DNA of 64,000 nt from Hysterangium stoloniferum (Eukaryota; Basidiomycota; Agaricomycetes; Hysterangiales; Hysterangiaceae). The stretch lies in the NCBI GenBank assembly GCA_015178975.1, contig WHVD01000055.1, positions 1-64,000 of the forward strand, written 5' to 3'. Within the stretch, counting starts at the first letter, position 1; the number at the start of each line of letters is the position of its first letter. Positions 22,124 through 35,302 of the stretch are shown one piece after another. Under the pieces are notes generated by a model that was not told where the DNA came from, did not search any database, and saw only the letters and a list, made by a program, of their open reading frames with translations. The position numbers and the translations under genes are program-made.

Positions 22124-22130
22124 TTATGGT

Positions 22131-22990
22131 ACAACTTAGTTAGCTTATTCCTCTTCTCTTTCTGTACCCTCAATATTCAGAACTCTTCAGAACTCTGAAT
22201 ATCCATAAGCTCTCTGACACTTATCAGTCCTCTGAAATTAAGAACATTCAAGCATTTGCATAGTGGCACAGCACATAAGCTGACAAGTCCTGACTCTACC
22301 TGGAAGTATCCAAGTTCCTGGTTATGTCCCAATAGTTCTGGAATAAGTCCTGACACAGAACTTAACACTGATGTAGGCAGCTGAGTAGGCTGAGCTGGAA
22401 TGTCAGGCTGAGTGGTATAGAGTTGTAAAGGGGATCAAAGTACAGATGGTCCTTCAGGAGCTTTACACTTGAGACCTATGATGAGCAAGTCACAGGTTTG
22501 AGATCTGAAATACTGTTAAGTTTCATTCTGGAGGCTTATTTTGGAAACTATTAGAAAGTAACCAGAGACTTTGGGTACTTCCAGTGGGGGTCAGGGCTTG
22601 GCTTCAGCTTATATGCTGGGCCCCTACACAAATGTTCAGAGTGTCCTTAATTTCAGAAGGTTGATTTACACCAGAGAGTTTATAGATATTCAGAGTTCTG
22701 AAAAGCTCCAGATATCGAGCATACAGAAAGAGAAAAGGAATAAGCTAACTAAGTCAATTTCAGATATGTAATAGACTGAATGATTATTGTACTACTAATA
22801 AACAAGACAAAAAGACAAAACAGGCAAACAAGAATGATAAAGAGTAGACCATACAAGGAATAAGGATTGGGATGGAATTGAACAAGCAGGTTACACAATA
22901 AGCAAACAAATGAATGCATGTCAAACAGTCTTGGGATGTCCAAATGGAGTCTGGGTGATGGATCATCCTAGACAACAGAGATAAGTGCTT
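22131..22990. repeat. Two LTR fragments of one family in inverted orientation
   Basis: 22131-22363 (plus) ends ACTTAACA. Its sequence recurs inverted at about 22509-22765, beginning TGTTAAGTTT. A ~145-bp spacer separates the arms. The minus copy continues to about 22990 with sequence also found at 46985-47287. The arms could pair as a long hairpin in a transcript. Confidence 0.75.
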
Positions 22991-24381
22991 ATGGGGTATG
23001 GGTTCACCTTTTGTAGGTCACATGTTCTTTTATTTCTTTTAGTTTGTTTTTTGGAGATGACTTTTATATGGTAGGGCCATCTGCCCCTAAAGTAGGCCAG
23101 ATCATCCTGCTGCATTCTTTGAATTCATATGTACATGATTAGAAAAGAAGGTTTTGCCTCAGGTAGGAGGTCTTTTATCATTTATGTTTTTTTATACTTT
23201 TCTTTGTTTTTTATTATTATGTTACATGATTTGGCTTATCTTTTGGTATTATCTTGAGGTTGATTTGTTATGTATTTTGACTTTTCTTTAAATTTTTCAT
23301 TTCTTTTTAGATTATTTCCTTGTTATTTATCTTTAGTGTTTTTGGTTTATAGACTTACCTTTTATTGTCTCTGGGTTTCCTAAAGAGCTTGTGTGTTTTA
23401 CTTTACTTTGGTGAATGTTGTTTTGGTTAGGTTACTTTTAGTTCTTTTTAAGTTCTTAAAGATCTTGAGGTTTTACTTGTGGATTTCTTTGAGTGTTTGT
23501 GGCTTTAAGAATTTACTTTAATTCTCAGGGTACTTTATATGTCATATATATTTCTATTCTTCATGGGCTTTAGTTTTCTTTGATGTTGTTCAGGTGGGCA
23601 AGGAGGTGTTATTTAGTCCCCACTGTCCTGTTATTTACAGGGAAGATGTTTTTTGGGCATACATATGTTCACTGCCCCAATTTACAGATGTTATAGGATT
23701 AGATTTTGTCAAGTTGTTCGGGTAACATATCTCCTTCTCATAGCCAGACTCAAGGTCTGTGGTACATTAGGATGGTAGCTTCTGACCATGCTGGCTGCTG
23801 TTTGAATCCCTATCCTTAGAGCTCTCAAGTAGGCTCATCTAGGCACGGTGCCTTCGATTGATGCCATAAGGCTTATCTACTATGTGCTCTCGAGTTTGGC
23901 CGTCCCATAGGACATTACACCTTTGACCGGGATGAGGTACTCGATGTGACTCCAAAGGGGATTTACACGGTTTTCAGCCATCTGCTATTCATCCTGATTT
24001 CGGGTTCGCATAAGTAAATTACCTCCGTCTACCAAGTACTAGTAGAATCTATGAAATGCGTAAATTTCACCGATCTCGAGTTTACAACAATAAATTATCC
24101 ATAATGCAAGAAACCCAGTGGTCCGCCTTAGCTACATCTAACGTATCGAAGAAGCGGGTTCGGATGATGTTGGAATTGAGAGTCGGAAGACACCTAAAAG
24201 CGGGAGGTATATATATGTATTCAAGGTGGAATCACTGCTTTTAATAGCAGGCCCACTATATTTGCGTCTAATGGATATCATGGTCTTCCTAATATCTAAG
24301 TTGTTCTATTCCGTCTATTAGCATATTAATGAAAATTTCGTGAACAAATTTCTCTGGGCATCGTACCGCAACCGAACTTTA
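22991..24381. other. Non-coding stretch, AT-rich then more GC-balanced
   Basis: 22991-23700 is T-rich on the plus strand with no ORF. From about 23700 base composition approaches that of the host genes; a short open frame (24056-24244) has no recognisable features. It may be the downstream flank of the next gene. Confidence 0.45.
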
Positions 24382-25750
24382 TCAAAGTTTCGCTAACAAA
24401 CGAGCAGGCTTAGCCGGCCGTTGTGATTCCGCCCAGGCAATGATACCTGCGAGCAATCCGTCCACGTCCTCTAGGGCATTTTCTGCGTGCAAACAGATAC
24501 GTACTCGATCCAGACCTTTAGGGACGGTGGGATGGGTGATAGGCCGCGTGAGGAAACCCAACTTTTGGAGATATGCCGCCAACGGTCGTGGATGAGGCGT
24601 AAGGAGGGGTATTATGGGAGAGACAAGACCGTAATCGGATGTTCCTGGGATCCAAAGTGTTTCCGGCAAAAATAATAAGCCGGATGATGAAGAATGGAGA
24701 TATGTCCGCAACGAATGCAGGAATTTTGTACAACTTCGGATCAGTCGCTCAGAAAGCTACAAGACTTTGTCAGGAATATACATAATTCCTATGGAAATAC
24801 TATAACCTGAATTCCAAGGTCAGACTCCAACACATCGAACGAACAGTTCGCATTTATGATGCTCGAATGGCTGAGAGCCGTCGTGTAAATCAATGGTCGA
24901 GCATAGTTGACCAAATATTCCCTAATTGGCCTTGTGGTCAAAATGACAGCTTGATTATCCCTCAGATTAAATAATCAAAGGAATGAAGACTCAACATACC
25001 GCCCGATCCAGCAAGTGCTTTCCCGAACGTGTGCAGTCGTGCAGTCACACGGTCTTCTATTCCTAACATGGACACGATACCACGGCCTTGTTTGCCATAT
25101 AATCCAGTAGAATGTGCTTCATCGACCACCAAATGGCCGTTTCCATGAAGCAAGATTTTTTCTAACAAGTCCACAATTTCACGTAACGGCGCAAAATCGC
25201 CATCCATACTATACAGGGCTTCTATTGCCACAAAGACGCTATTTTTGCCAGTGCTAATTTCAGGTCGATCTTCGATGACCTTTTGCAGGCAATCTTCTAG
25301 TGAAACCAAGGAATTGTGTTCGAAAGCAAATGTCGAACTTCGTGCTCTCGAGGAGCGCATTCCATCGTGGACAGATGCATGAATATATTCGTCGTAGATT
25401 ATTACATCTCCATGCTGTGGAACAGCTGAGAAGAATCCAGCATTTGCATCAAAGCCGGAATTGAATAGCAAAGCGGTAGGGGCACTGAAGAACGTAGCCA
25501 AACGACTTTCTAACGCGCTGTGGGGCGGCATGTCTACTAAAAGCCTTGAGCCTCCCGATCCGAGAATATGTTCTGAATTGGTAAGCTGCTTGAGAAAATT
25601 GGCTCTCAGTTGAGAATTTGAGGCCAATGATAAGTAATCGTTGGAGCAGAAGTCGATAAGTGAGCCAGTGCCGCTGGGAACACGCCGCCAAATCCCACGC
25701 TGTTCCCTCGATTTCAATGCTCCATTGATCTTTTCCTCGAGTTCTCGCAT
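24382..25750 (-). CDS. 8-amino-7-oxononanoate (KAPA) synthase-like PLP aminotransferase
   Basis: This is an alpha-oxoamine synthase (class I/II PLP fold). The family condenses an acyl-CoA with an amino acid; KAPA synthases use pimeloyl-CoA and alanine in biotin synthesis. Exons are 25750-25000, 24949-24807 and 24756-24382, with two 50-bp introns, giving 422 residues. Motifs in order: IDFCSNDYLSL near the N-terminus, GSGGSRLL, NSGFDANAG, YDEYIHASVHDG, the VVDEAHSTGLYG block with the PLP-contacting Asp and His, and HTFGKALAGSG with the Schiff-base Lys. The start at MRELEEK was chosen because the upstream in-frame extension (to 25921) is basic and unlike the family. 5-aminolevulinate synthase is a relative but usually has a long mitochondrial leader, which is missing here. 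The gene lies 273 bp downstream of the GUP1-like gene, same strand. Confidence 0.87.
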
Positions 25751-26023
25751 GGTAGATCTCCTTCTCCTATCAGCGTTTTGGTAACAAAACTCGAGGTCAA
25801 TGGAAGCTAAAAAGTCCTCCTTTGAGCCTCCCGGAGATTTTCCGATCCGCAGCCGCCAGCGCCGCCTTCGAATCACTCCGACGGGAATCCGAGAACGGAC
25901 ACTTTGTTCCCCCCATAACAAAACTTATTATTATTATTTTTTATTTTTTATTTTTCATGCTAAACTGGATGCTACGCTGCCTACGCATGAATCGGTGAAA
26001 TAAAATAAAACAAGTTAAACATC

Positions 26024-28381
26024 TTAATAGCGTCTGTGAACCCCTTTTCGTCGTTCTTCCTGTCTATGATGAATAATTAGATTATGACCTTGTCCATGTT
26101 AAATCACTCTTAGCTTACCTGTATTCGAACATAACTTGGACTCCTACAAACAAACAAGTACATGCTAGACATAAAAACTGGATGCCTGGTGGGTAGCATG
26201 AGATAGCGACAAGATACTCCTAGAGGGGAAAATGTACCTTGCCAACTGTCAAACATCGTTCGCACCATATATTGCATTCCCTCTACTCCGAGCACAAACC
26301 CAATGAGGTTTGCAGACATCATCAGGAGTATATTGAATACTCCACCCATAGCACAGATGTGGCGATACCACCACCGATCACCGAACTAGTGTGTCATGGA
26401 AATATTAATATATGTGAAGTACACTCGTGTGTAAACAAACCTTTTCTGGAGGGAAATACCATCTTGCAGCCAACTCCGGAATGATGAACAACGAAACAAG
26501 CCAGCCCCAAGTCAAGAGACGGAAGGATAGATCATGCCAAAGAGCGACAAATGTAAACACCAGTAGTGTCGACAGAAGTGCCTGGCGAGCCCCTCCAATA
26601 GGTATATATATGTATCTAAAATGCTGTCAGTGGTTAGTAAGGAGTACATTTGTCGTAGCTAACCGTAACAGCCACAGATTATAACTTCGATGCCAGCTTC
26701 GCCAAAATCCGACCGTCGAATAATTGTTGGCCATGCATCGCACCATATTTTCTGGAGGATCTATCCCGTCGAGCAACGCCCATAATCGGAAAAACCGCCA
26801 GGGTAGTAATAGCTACTCGGAATTGCGTAAATATTTCGATACTATAGGAAATAGATTCACCTTAAGCCATACGACTATCAAATTCCAAAACCCAATCATG
26901 GAAAGCTCCATCGGCGAATCATTCTGCCAAGCTGACGAGTTTTTGATCGCGACAACATACATATAATGCAGTATGAATTCCATAGTCAGTAAACTGAACA
27001 GAAATCGTAGTGCATAAGCAAAAGTGGACGATCTTGATGTCGGAGGGGCATTGGGTGGTGGTGGCTGTCGGAGCTAGACGCAGTTATAGAGGATAAATAA
27101 AACCTCAAAGCAAAGGGTAGGTTACGCACCTGCCATAAAAAGTCATTAAAGGTCATGATTGGTCCTCCGATGTAAAGTGGGGGGTATAGGACATATGCAA
27201 TATAATTTGTAATATTGTAAAAATGAATGCTATGGTAAGTGCGTGGTCGCTGTTTTGATGTCAGTGGCATCATAGAATTCTAGTACTTCATTAGCTAATT
27301 GGACGTTAGTTGGCAACTAAACATACATCAACTTCTCTCTGATCACTACGTGAAGCCCAGTAGTAGTCCATGTTAAATGAGACTAGGCGCAACATTGTAA
27401 TGTTGAACGTTACGTGCCAGCCAGGGTAAAACCCCCTCACGGTGTCCTATCTACCTTTAGCTATTTATTTTGGAGTATACGCAGCAAATATTTCTGGTGT
27501 AGGGATGCAAAAACGTACCAGTATACGAAGCGACGGATGTAATTGGGTAAACGTATAACCTCCATGAATTTCATTTATGAATAATACGGCGCCATTAAAG
27601 ATCCAAGTTAGGAACGGTCCAAGATATTGCGGACTGGATGGTGAACATGCCAAAATTCCAATGATAAAGTTAATGGTAATAATGAATACGACCTTTATTG
27701 CGCTGAAGCCGTGGAGGAAAAAAAGCATCACGATAGAGAACACAGCTAAAAATGGGACTCGGCGGAGATTGCTCGAAAAGGGTATAGAGGATGCGTTGGA
27801 TGACCTTCGAGTTACTTGATCATAAATGCGAGATGACGCCAGAAAAACTGTGGCTAATGATGTGAGGGGGACGAGGCCATTACGAAAAGATCGATATTGC
27901 GCATCGCTGTTATCCTGCATCGTGGCACCGTCGCCAAACAGCCAATGATGTTGAAAACCAGAGCACGCACCGCTAACCGCCCAGGGATCCAGCCCGGAGT
28001 CAATCTTCCAGCAAATAAATGGAAGTTAGGATGTGAGCCTATTTACATATCGAGCCGTCAGGGGTCTAATGAAATAGCCATGTCAACAAGCTCACTGTCA
28101 CTCAGCTGTATTGGAACCCTTATCATAAGTAGAAAGACGGGACATAAGACTACAGCATATAATATATATTCGGGGGTTTTCCATCGTGATTTTGAAACAG
28201 CTATCTCTGGCGAAAACTGCGAGCGGGTTGGCGTCTCGATACTAAGACTTGTGATACCACGTTTGCGCCAAGATTCAGAGAAAGAAGTCGCTAAGTTCTC
28301 CTCTGGCTCCAGTTGGAGTGGCGTGGGTCGATTTGCATCTCGTAGATCTGTTGGCATTGAGATTCGAACTTCCCCACTCAT
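26024..28381 (-). CDS. GUP1: GUP1-type membrane-bound O-acyltransferase (MBOAT)
   Basis: Eleven exons keep one frame: 28381-28096, 28038-27971, 27914-27519, 27446-27327, 27279-27130, 27073-26861, 26812-26664, 26615-26441, 26385-26238, 26143-26119, 26063-26024, giving 589 residues (yeast Gup1 has about 560). Landmarks are [31 protein letters not shown], the DYYW block, [52 protein letters not shown] with the conserved MBOAT His, and the basic C-terminus [13 protein letters not shown]. In yeast Gup1 remodels GPI-anchor lipids in the ER by adding a long acyl chain to lyso-GPI. About ten hydrophobic segments fit an ER membrane protein. The last exon is only 40 nt but restores the family C-terminus; stopping at the preceding TAA would lose it. 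A short GT..AG segment (28386-28423) may be a leader intron. Confidence 0.9.
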
Positions 28382-30747
28382 GAAGCTGAAAGAAAGAGGG
28401 GAAATCGCCGTTGAGGGGCTTACGTAATTATCAGTTACGGTAACTGAAATTCCACACCAAAAGCGGTTCATTATATTTTTGTACCATCTACAAACCAAAC
28501 AGACACTTCACGGTTATTTTTTATTCAAATTTAATATATTGTTGGCACACACTTGAACTCACATTCGAGATGTCTAAGCTGAAATATTGACAAATATGAT
28601 ATAATTTTTATAATGTAATTTCCTGGTAGGGCTTGTGAGACTTTGATATTATGAAGAATCATTCACGTACTTCTATGATCAATTTCGATATTACTACATG
28701 TGCGGCCATCATGTTTGGCACCGTGATGGGTGAAATCAGTTCTGACATTTGCCGCGTGGGCAAAATGGCAGCAGTTTGCCAATAACACGATTGTTCACCT
28801 CTCTCGTATCAAATTATTCTACCAGGGCCATTCCATCGTCAACCGTGAAGATTATCAATGCCTTGGGGCTCTCATAAGGGTTATAGCGCTGATAGCACTA
28901 GAACGTTTTGACCTCTCACGGTCTCTCTCTCTCTCTTGAGGCTTTCATGTGCTCTTGTTGACAGTACTCCACCTCTCACATTTCTTGATAGACGCATCTC
29001 CTCTTCCAATCCACCCAAACCATGGAACCTTCAACCTGTTACCAGCACGTCTGTCCTGATTAATGAACTATCTGGGATATAATATGGAGCTGCCTTACCA
29101 CCATCTTTGCGCTCCTGAGTGTCAGTCCATCTGAATAACCCAATGAATCGTGGTGGACTTTCATGTAGAGATGGAAGGAACTCATGATTATCGCCCCCGA
29201 GTTAACCGTGGTACTGGGCAGTGAGACAATGGGACGGCGCCGTCTGGAAAGAAAATGCCGGCGTACATCTTCTTCCGTCAATCTCTAGAATACCCCCATA
29301 ACCAATGGTGATGCAACAGATCTACAATGGATAGTAACCCAGGGTCATTACATTCAAATCGGGGGGGTTCAACATGTGGTTGCGAATAATATTAATGAAT
29401 TTAGGGACAAGATGCCATAACTGAACGCATTTTCACTGTTTGCATAGTTCGCTGCATTTTGATAGTCCCCTCTTCAAGTTCTCAGTTTGGGAAGAAAACA
29501 ACCTTGAAAATATATTTCGATAGGCACAGGTCTGTCCAAGAGTTTGATTGGGCACACGCGAGAAACTACTAGTGCTGTCCGTTCTCCAGATGTGCATGTG
29601 GCGGGTAGCGCAGGGGGGAGTTCTGGTTGGCCGCCGGCCATCGAACTGCGACATCACACACACCGAGGCTACATCTGGACCTGATTTGGAAGACATGCAG
29701 GTGCTCACAGTTGTCCTTGTTTGCGGTATCGTCCATGATCCTACTAGGTACGCCTGCTATCTATTATTAGTGAGTTGGACAATCAGCAAAACAATGTGTC
29801 GAATGTGGTTTAGTTTCGATTAAACAGGGCCAGGAATGGGGAGCACGCCTACTGCGGATATTTCAATGGTCCTATATCTTATGCCATCGTGTTACGCTCA
29901 AGATAAAGTGCGTTTTAAGGCCAGCTGTTTTTCTTTAATATCTGGTCAAGGTCGGGCTAGCTGGGTCCATATCAGCTGTTCACACTCCAAATAGTTCAGC
30001 TGGTGACAGTGTGAATTTTTTTCATTTGTGATTTTTTCACGGGTGACTTTCCAGTGGTCCAAAAAAAATCAAGCCGACCGCAGGAAACAGGATAACAAGC
30101 ATTGACTCACCTTACGGCTTACGGCTGCCAGATACCACCAACGCATCTGGTTTTCCTCTTCACCGAAAGGTCTACATGTATAATTGTATAAGTATATGTC
30201 ATCCATAGTAGGCACAAGACTGGAGTTACTTTCATTCAGGTTAGGTAATAATAGGTGTCGACATCTAAGTAAAAACTAATTGAATATCTAAATATCCATC
30301 GTGATCAGTTCTCGACTATGCGCATGAATCTCACACTTTTGTCATTGGTATTGAGTAGTCGATGCACTGGATAAAAAGCCGTGATTAGTGATGACGCTTG
30401 GCTTATTTCCTTTTCTGTGTGATTGATGACCCTCATAGCAATATTCCTGTGCTCTGTTGGTTGTTTGGCGCTTGGGTGTTACCAACGAACACACTACTTT
30501 CCCCTTCTTTATAGCCTCGAACATTTAAATCCACCGTCCTTGGAGTTTAACAGACGACGATCTTAGCGGGCAGCACGCGCTTCAAAACTAGGTCTAGCTA
30601 CGAACGTGGCATAGACACAAACTTTCTTACTAGTCTTGCGAGTCTCGCAGGAAGTTCTCTACGACCCTCCACATCGCCACTATCCTCACCCTCTGGTTCA
30701 GATATTGGATTAAACCGTCTTCTCCCATACTCACAGCGAGATCGTCA
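28382..30747. other. Intergenic region between divergent genes
   Basis: Upstream regions of the GUP1-like gene (minus) and the ATPase-kinase gene (plus). Short open frames at 28730-28939 and 29548-29823 carry no recognisable motif and no convincing splice pattern. A TC-repeat lies near 28918-28936. Confidence 0.5.
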
Positions 30748-33700
30748 TTGGCACTCAGAGATAATCAGGTCGGTTCTAGCCTCATTTCCCTCAGGATGCC
30801 TAGTCGCGGTGCACATCGCAGCCGTCGTCATAAAGGTAGCAATACGTCGCACACCACTTCGATAGACGATGCTTCCTTGAATTTCATTTTTGTGCGAAAC
30901 AAGGACAGGAGCAAGTCTCTCCATGATGACCGTGAAGAGGTAGGTAATGAGTCAAAAGACAGTCTTCTAAGGAGAGACAGCTTCCAGACCTCCGAAGCAA
31001 TGCCATTTCCCGAAGAGGATATCGATCCGACACCATTTCCATTTAATCCATGGAAGCTTGCTTCACTCGTGGATCCGAAATCGCTGGAGGCGTTACAGGA
31101 CATTGGGGGTGTTGATGCATTGATCAAGGGCCTGGGAACAGACGCAAAGCACGGCCTTTCTGAGCGTGCTTTCAGTCAAGACAATAAGTCTACGGCGGAA
31201 GTTGCTTCTGACGAAGATATAAGAACTTCCCCTTTCAAAGACGCGCCATATACTGCGACTGTGCAGGACCGAAGACGCGTTTATGGCGAGAATGTCTTAC
31301 CGGCGCAGAGATCCAAGTCTTTGCTTTTATTGATGTGGCTTACTTTAAAGAATAAAGTTCTGGTCTGTAATTTTTGTTGTTACCACGCTTTAAATCATAT
31401 CGAAGCAAATCGTAGGTGCTTTTGTCTATCACTGCCGTCATCTCTCTCGCTCTGGGTCTTTTTTGGAGTTTCGTTTTACCAGCCAAAATAGTGGAGACAG
31501 GGTTTCTGCCTCAATCCGACCAACGCTCCGAGTGGGCCTGGTATCAGTCTCGATCCAATCGACGCTCCGTACTGCCCATTGAAGTCGATTGGGACGAAGG
31601 TGTCGCGATTATGGTTGCAATTATAATCGTAGTTTGTGTCGGAATCCTGAATGACTGGCAGAAGGAGCGTCAGTTTCAGAAACTTAATGAGAGGGAGGAG
31701 CGTAGAGTTAAAGTCATTCGTAATGGCAATGACATGATAATCGATGTTAAGGTACCTTCTCAAATATCACATAATTTTTGGATACTTTTCCCACCCTTAC
31801 ATTCAGGAAGTCCTAGTTGGTGATATTGCCCTACTGGAGCCTGGTGAGATCGTACCCTGCGACGGCGTTCTCTTGAACAGTCGCCACGTTCGTTGCGACG
31901 AATCTAGCATAACTGGGACGTCAGTCGTTACCCGGAAGGCTTCATATAAGGAATGCATGGCCAAACTAGACCAAAGAGAGCTATCCCAGGAAGACTGCTT
32001 CCTTCTGAGTGGTAGCAAAGTTCTCGAGGGTGCTGGCGAATACGTGGTTATTGCCGTTGGTAGTAAGAGCTTCAGTGGCAGGTTCACGATGGGTATCTAC
32101 CATATTCTCCTTTTGTTGATAGGTATATTTATTGTTTGTTTACAGCTTTAAGAGAGGATACGAAGCATACGCTCCTTCAGTTCAAACCCAGGGCTCTCGC
32201 AAAGCTAGAAAGAGTCGCTGGATTAATTCCAGTTTTTTCTCTAATGGTCATGTTATTAGTCCAATCGAGTACCCTCCCTGGTACCCTCTCTGTTCGGTGG
32301 GTCGTGTTTGCTACTTTGATCCAATTGGTCGACGTACTTAATCTTCTTTACTACAGAACTAATAGCCAGAATGCCTGGCCTTTTGCGCAGATACTTACCA
32401 GATCCGTAACATTGATAGTCGTAGCGGTACCCGAAGGTATTTCTTGCATTTCTCTCGTGTTAATTTTCATTGTTGACTTGGGGGGCTTAGATCTACCCCT
32501 CGCCATGACTGTAGCACTTGCCTTTGTAACCAGATGCATGACCAAAGCAAATTTTTTCGAGTACGTTCTTGACCCTCGTGAGATTATGGCGAATGTCTCG
32601 GTTATTGGTACAGACAAGACTGGTACATTCACACGGCATGCCATTTCTGTGGTTGACTCCGTCGGAATTTTCTTCAAGTTCGTTCGAGACTGGAGTGAGA
32701 ACCGGGCTCGTACGAACGCTTTGGGACAGGGTGAAGACGTAGGCGAATACAAACATGCCAGTGACGTCTCTATCGACCAGGCCGAACTGAACTCGGTTTT
32801 TAAGTTTCCCTGGAGGGGATTATTAAATGAAGGCGTTGCGATCAACTCCACTGAGTTTGAAGATTTGGATCCCGAGACAGGTAACCCACCATCCCAGTCA
32901 CTCCCGAAGACTACCACTCGAAAGCCTAAGATAAACGTACCGACAGCTATGGCGATAAAGGCTCCGCCGTCATCCCACTCACTGACGAAGACTACCACCC
33001 CAAGGCCTACGGGAATGACACCACCGGCGATACGGAAGGCACGCCGACCATACTCAGTCCCGATCACTATCTCCCGACGGCCTAAGGTACCCGACCAATC
33101 ATACATTGCATTCATAAAAGAAGTGGCGGCACCCCCCGCCACCTCATTCACTCCCGAAGACTGCCACCAGAACACCTACGTTAACAACACTGCCGACGAC
33201 ACGAGAGGAACCCCCGCCATCCCACTCACACCCCCCTTTGACGCTACAATTTCCCCATCTGAACGCTTCCCCGATCTCGCCCCACCACATTTCCCGGAAC
33301 CATTTTCGAGAGCATCACATCTTTGCCTTGACGGTCAGATAACCCAACGTAGCAAATACACCGAAGCAAGCGGGGGCTTTGCAGACATATGGACTGGGAA
33401 ATTAGATGGCAAAATAGTTGCTATTAAAACAATGAGAAGATTTAGTAGCATGGGATTGCCAATTGTGAGAGAAAAATTATTAAAGGTCAAAGCCTTTATT
33501 TTTTTAGACCTACTTGAACTTATTTTCTGTCACACCTGCTAGCGAGCATGGCGAGAATACCTCGTTTGGTCATCCGTAAACCACCCCAATATACTCCGAT
33601 GTCTTGGTTATTCCTACGACTTCAGTCCCGAATCTCACTATGAGCTACCAGCTCTAATATCCCCGTGGATGTCAAAAGGTACCGTGATATCCTATATCGA

Positions 33701-34415
33701 AGATCAGCCAGCTGTAGATCTACTCCCTTTGGTTTGTGTTAACAGAAGTGTGAATAACGAGTGCTTGATTTTGACGCAAACACCTTTTGGCAGATTTTTG
33801 GCATCGCTGATGGACTGGCATTTTTACACGACCGCAGTCCTTCGACCATCCACGGGGATGTTCGTGGAGTATGTATTACTAAAATAGAATCTGTGTCTTG
33901 TTCTGACTTTCCAATTTCTTTGATTTCTCTCAGGGAAATATACTGGTTTCTGACCAAGGAATCCCCTGCTTAACCGACTTCGGGCTCTCTAGGATCCTGG
34001 GAGATACAGCAGGACTTACTACATCATCGAATGTGGCTGGATCCTTGCGCTGGATGTCTCGAGAGCTACTTGAGAACGACAAAGTCGACGAACAAAGTGA
34101 TGTCTGGGCATTTGGAATGACCGTAATTGTATGTACATCAGAACTTAAGCTTGTCTCTAGCAAAATCTCAAGGTTTTGCAGGAAATACTTACTGGGAAGC
34201 GGCCGTATTCAGAAATTTTACTCGATCCTGCAGTAGTGCCCCAAATCTTGAATGGACAAATACCAAACCGACCCGATGCATCTACTGTACCTGATTTGAC
34301 AGAGGAGTTATGGTCGATCTGCAGACGATGCTGGGACCCGGACCCCAAGAAACGACCTGCAATGCGGGATATCAGAACGTTGCACCAGCAATATCGCACA
34401 AATACCCGGATATAG
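30748..34415 (+). CDS. Fusion of a truncated PMCA-type Ca2+-ATPase with a protein kinase domain
   Basis: Exons: 30748-31362, 31416-31751, 31807-32092, 32146-32296, 32357-32436, 32491-33485, 33543-33731, 33794-33868, 33934-34128, 34182-34415. Introns 32297-32356 and 32437-32490 contain no stop and are multiples of 3; they are inferred because removing them restores PMCA spacing. The N-terminal half has PMCA features: a cytosolic N-domain, two TM segments around 31416-31660, an actuator domain (CDESSITGTS), TM3-4 (IVVAVPE) and DKTGT near 32613. The family's TGES Glu is Thr here, and homology stops after AINSTEFEDLDPETG, so most of the nucleotide domain, the rest of the P-domain and TM5-10 are missing. 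A Pro/Thr-rich linker leads into a kinase: GGFADIW glycine loop, VAIK Lys, HGD in place of HRD, DFG, and RCWDPDPKKRP. Total is about 1,051 residues. Transport activity is unlikely; kinase activity is possible. Confidence 0.8.
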
Positions 34416-35302
34416 GTAGAACTGACGTTGGTGACACATTTTTGGCCTCAGTTGTCTACTCCCTATGATAATGTAATTTGTATCATACGAGGGTCACGTA
34501 GACACGATTGGGACGTCAGGGGACAGGGCAGTTACTATTATGGCGCATACTCCGACCACGTTAAAAACGGCCCTAGAATCCAGCTCCAGGCTCCTAACCT
34601 TGTTTGATTTTGTTTGACAAGGGGAGATGGCAGGAATGGACAGATTTCCAAATGTGATGAATAACTCGAGAGTTGCTTCACAACAAGAAAGTCGATGAAT
34701 AAACTGATGCATAGCCTTTTAAATCAATTCTTGTACTCCGTCGAGAATAATCCACACCCGCCAGAAAAACTTCCAGGAAATGTTCATAAAGCAATGGTCG
34801 TTGCATGCCGGCTGATGCTGTCATAGCGGAGGGCCCTCAATAGACCTCGGAAGAATACCAAAACGTCATGATTGCGAGAATTCAATTCCGTGGGTAGTTC
34901 TATGCAGTTCTACAGACATCTATCCCGCAGGCCAATATGGATCAGGCTACCCCGGATTATACAATTGAACTATCCGTGATAAACGAATGTGTTGAAGTTT
35001 TCGTGGGTGTTGTTCCTAGACCGGGTAACTTCCCGTTTGTCTGAGTAGGTGACGATTAACTGATTGTAAACGGATGAGGACTATAATACAAGTCTCATCT
35101 ACATATACATATATACCTGGTTACCCGCTCACTAACATCCCCGTATGATTTGAGTCCTTACTGAGTTCCCAAAATTCAATATCCTGCTCTTTCGAGAGCT
35201 ATATACTATTTAACCAGAGGATTGTGTTACTGGTATTTCTGGATGCGGGTATTTTTAGCGTGGTTTCCTACCAAATAAAACCAAACCTATTGAGTTCCAC
35301 AG
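34416..35302. other. Intergenic region
   Basis: No gene is seen. It contains one copy of a dispersed repeat (34990-35140) and the upstream region of the Stealth gene. Confidence 0.5.
34990..35140 (+). repeat. Dispersed ~145-bp repeat, copy 1 (copy 2 at 38932-39071)
   Basis: Both copies begin TGTTGAAGTTT and share GTTCCTAGACC .. TTTGTCTGAGTAGG and an ACTAA(C/T)ATCC end. The copies flank the Stealth gene in direct orientation. The TG start suggests LTR fragments, but no CA terminus was identified. Confidence 0.65.

Noticed and set aside
23770-23825. tRNA-like segment with TTTGAATCCC
   Set aside because: No pairing acceptor stem, D-arm or anticodon arm could be built around it.
24962-25921. 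Start of the aminotransferase at 25921
   Set aside because: The 57-residue extension is Arg-rich and not family-like; the Met at 25750 fits KAPA synthases better. An organelle leader cannot be fully excluded.
33669-33887. Alternative frame through the kinase (VCVNRSVNNEC..)
   Set aside because: It reads through an intron (33732-33793); the spliced path gives the conserved kinase sequence and is repeated in the second copy.
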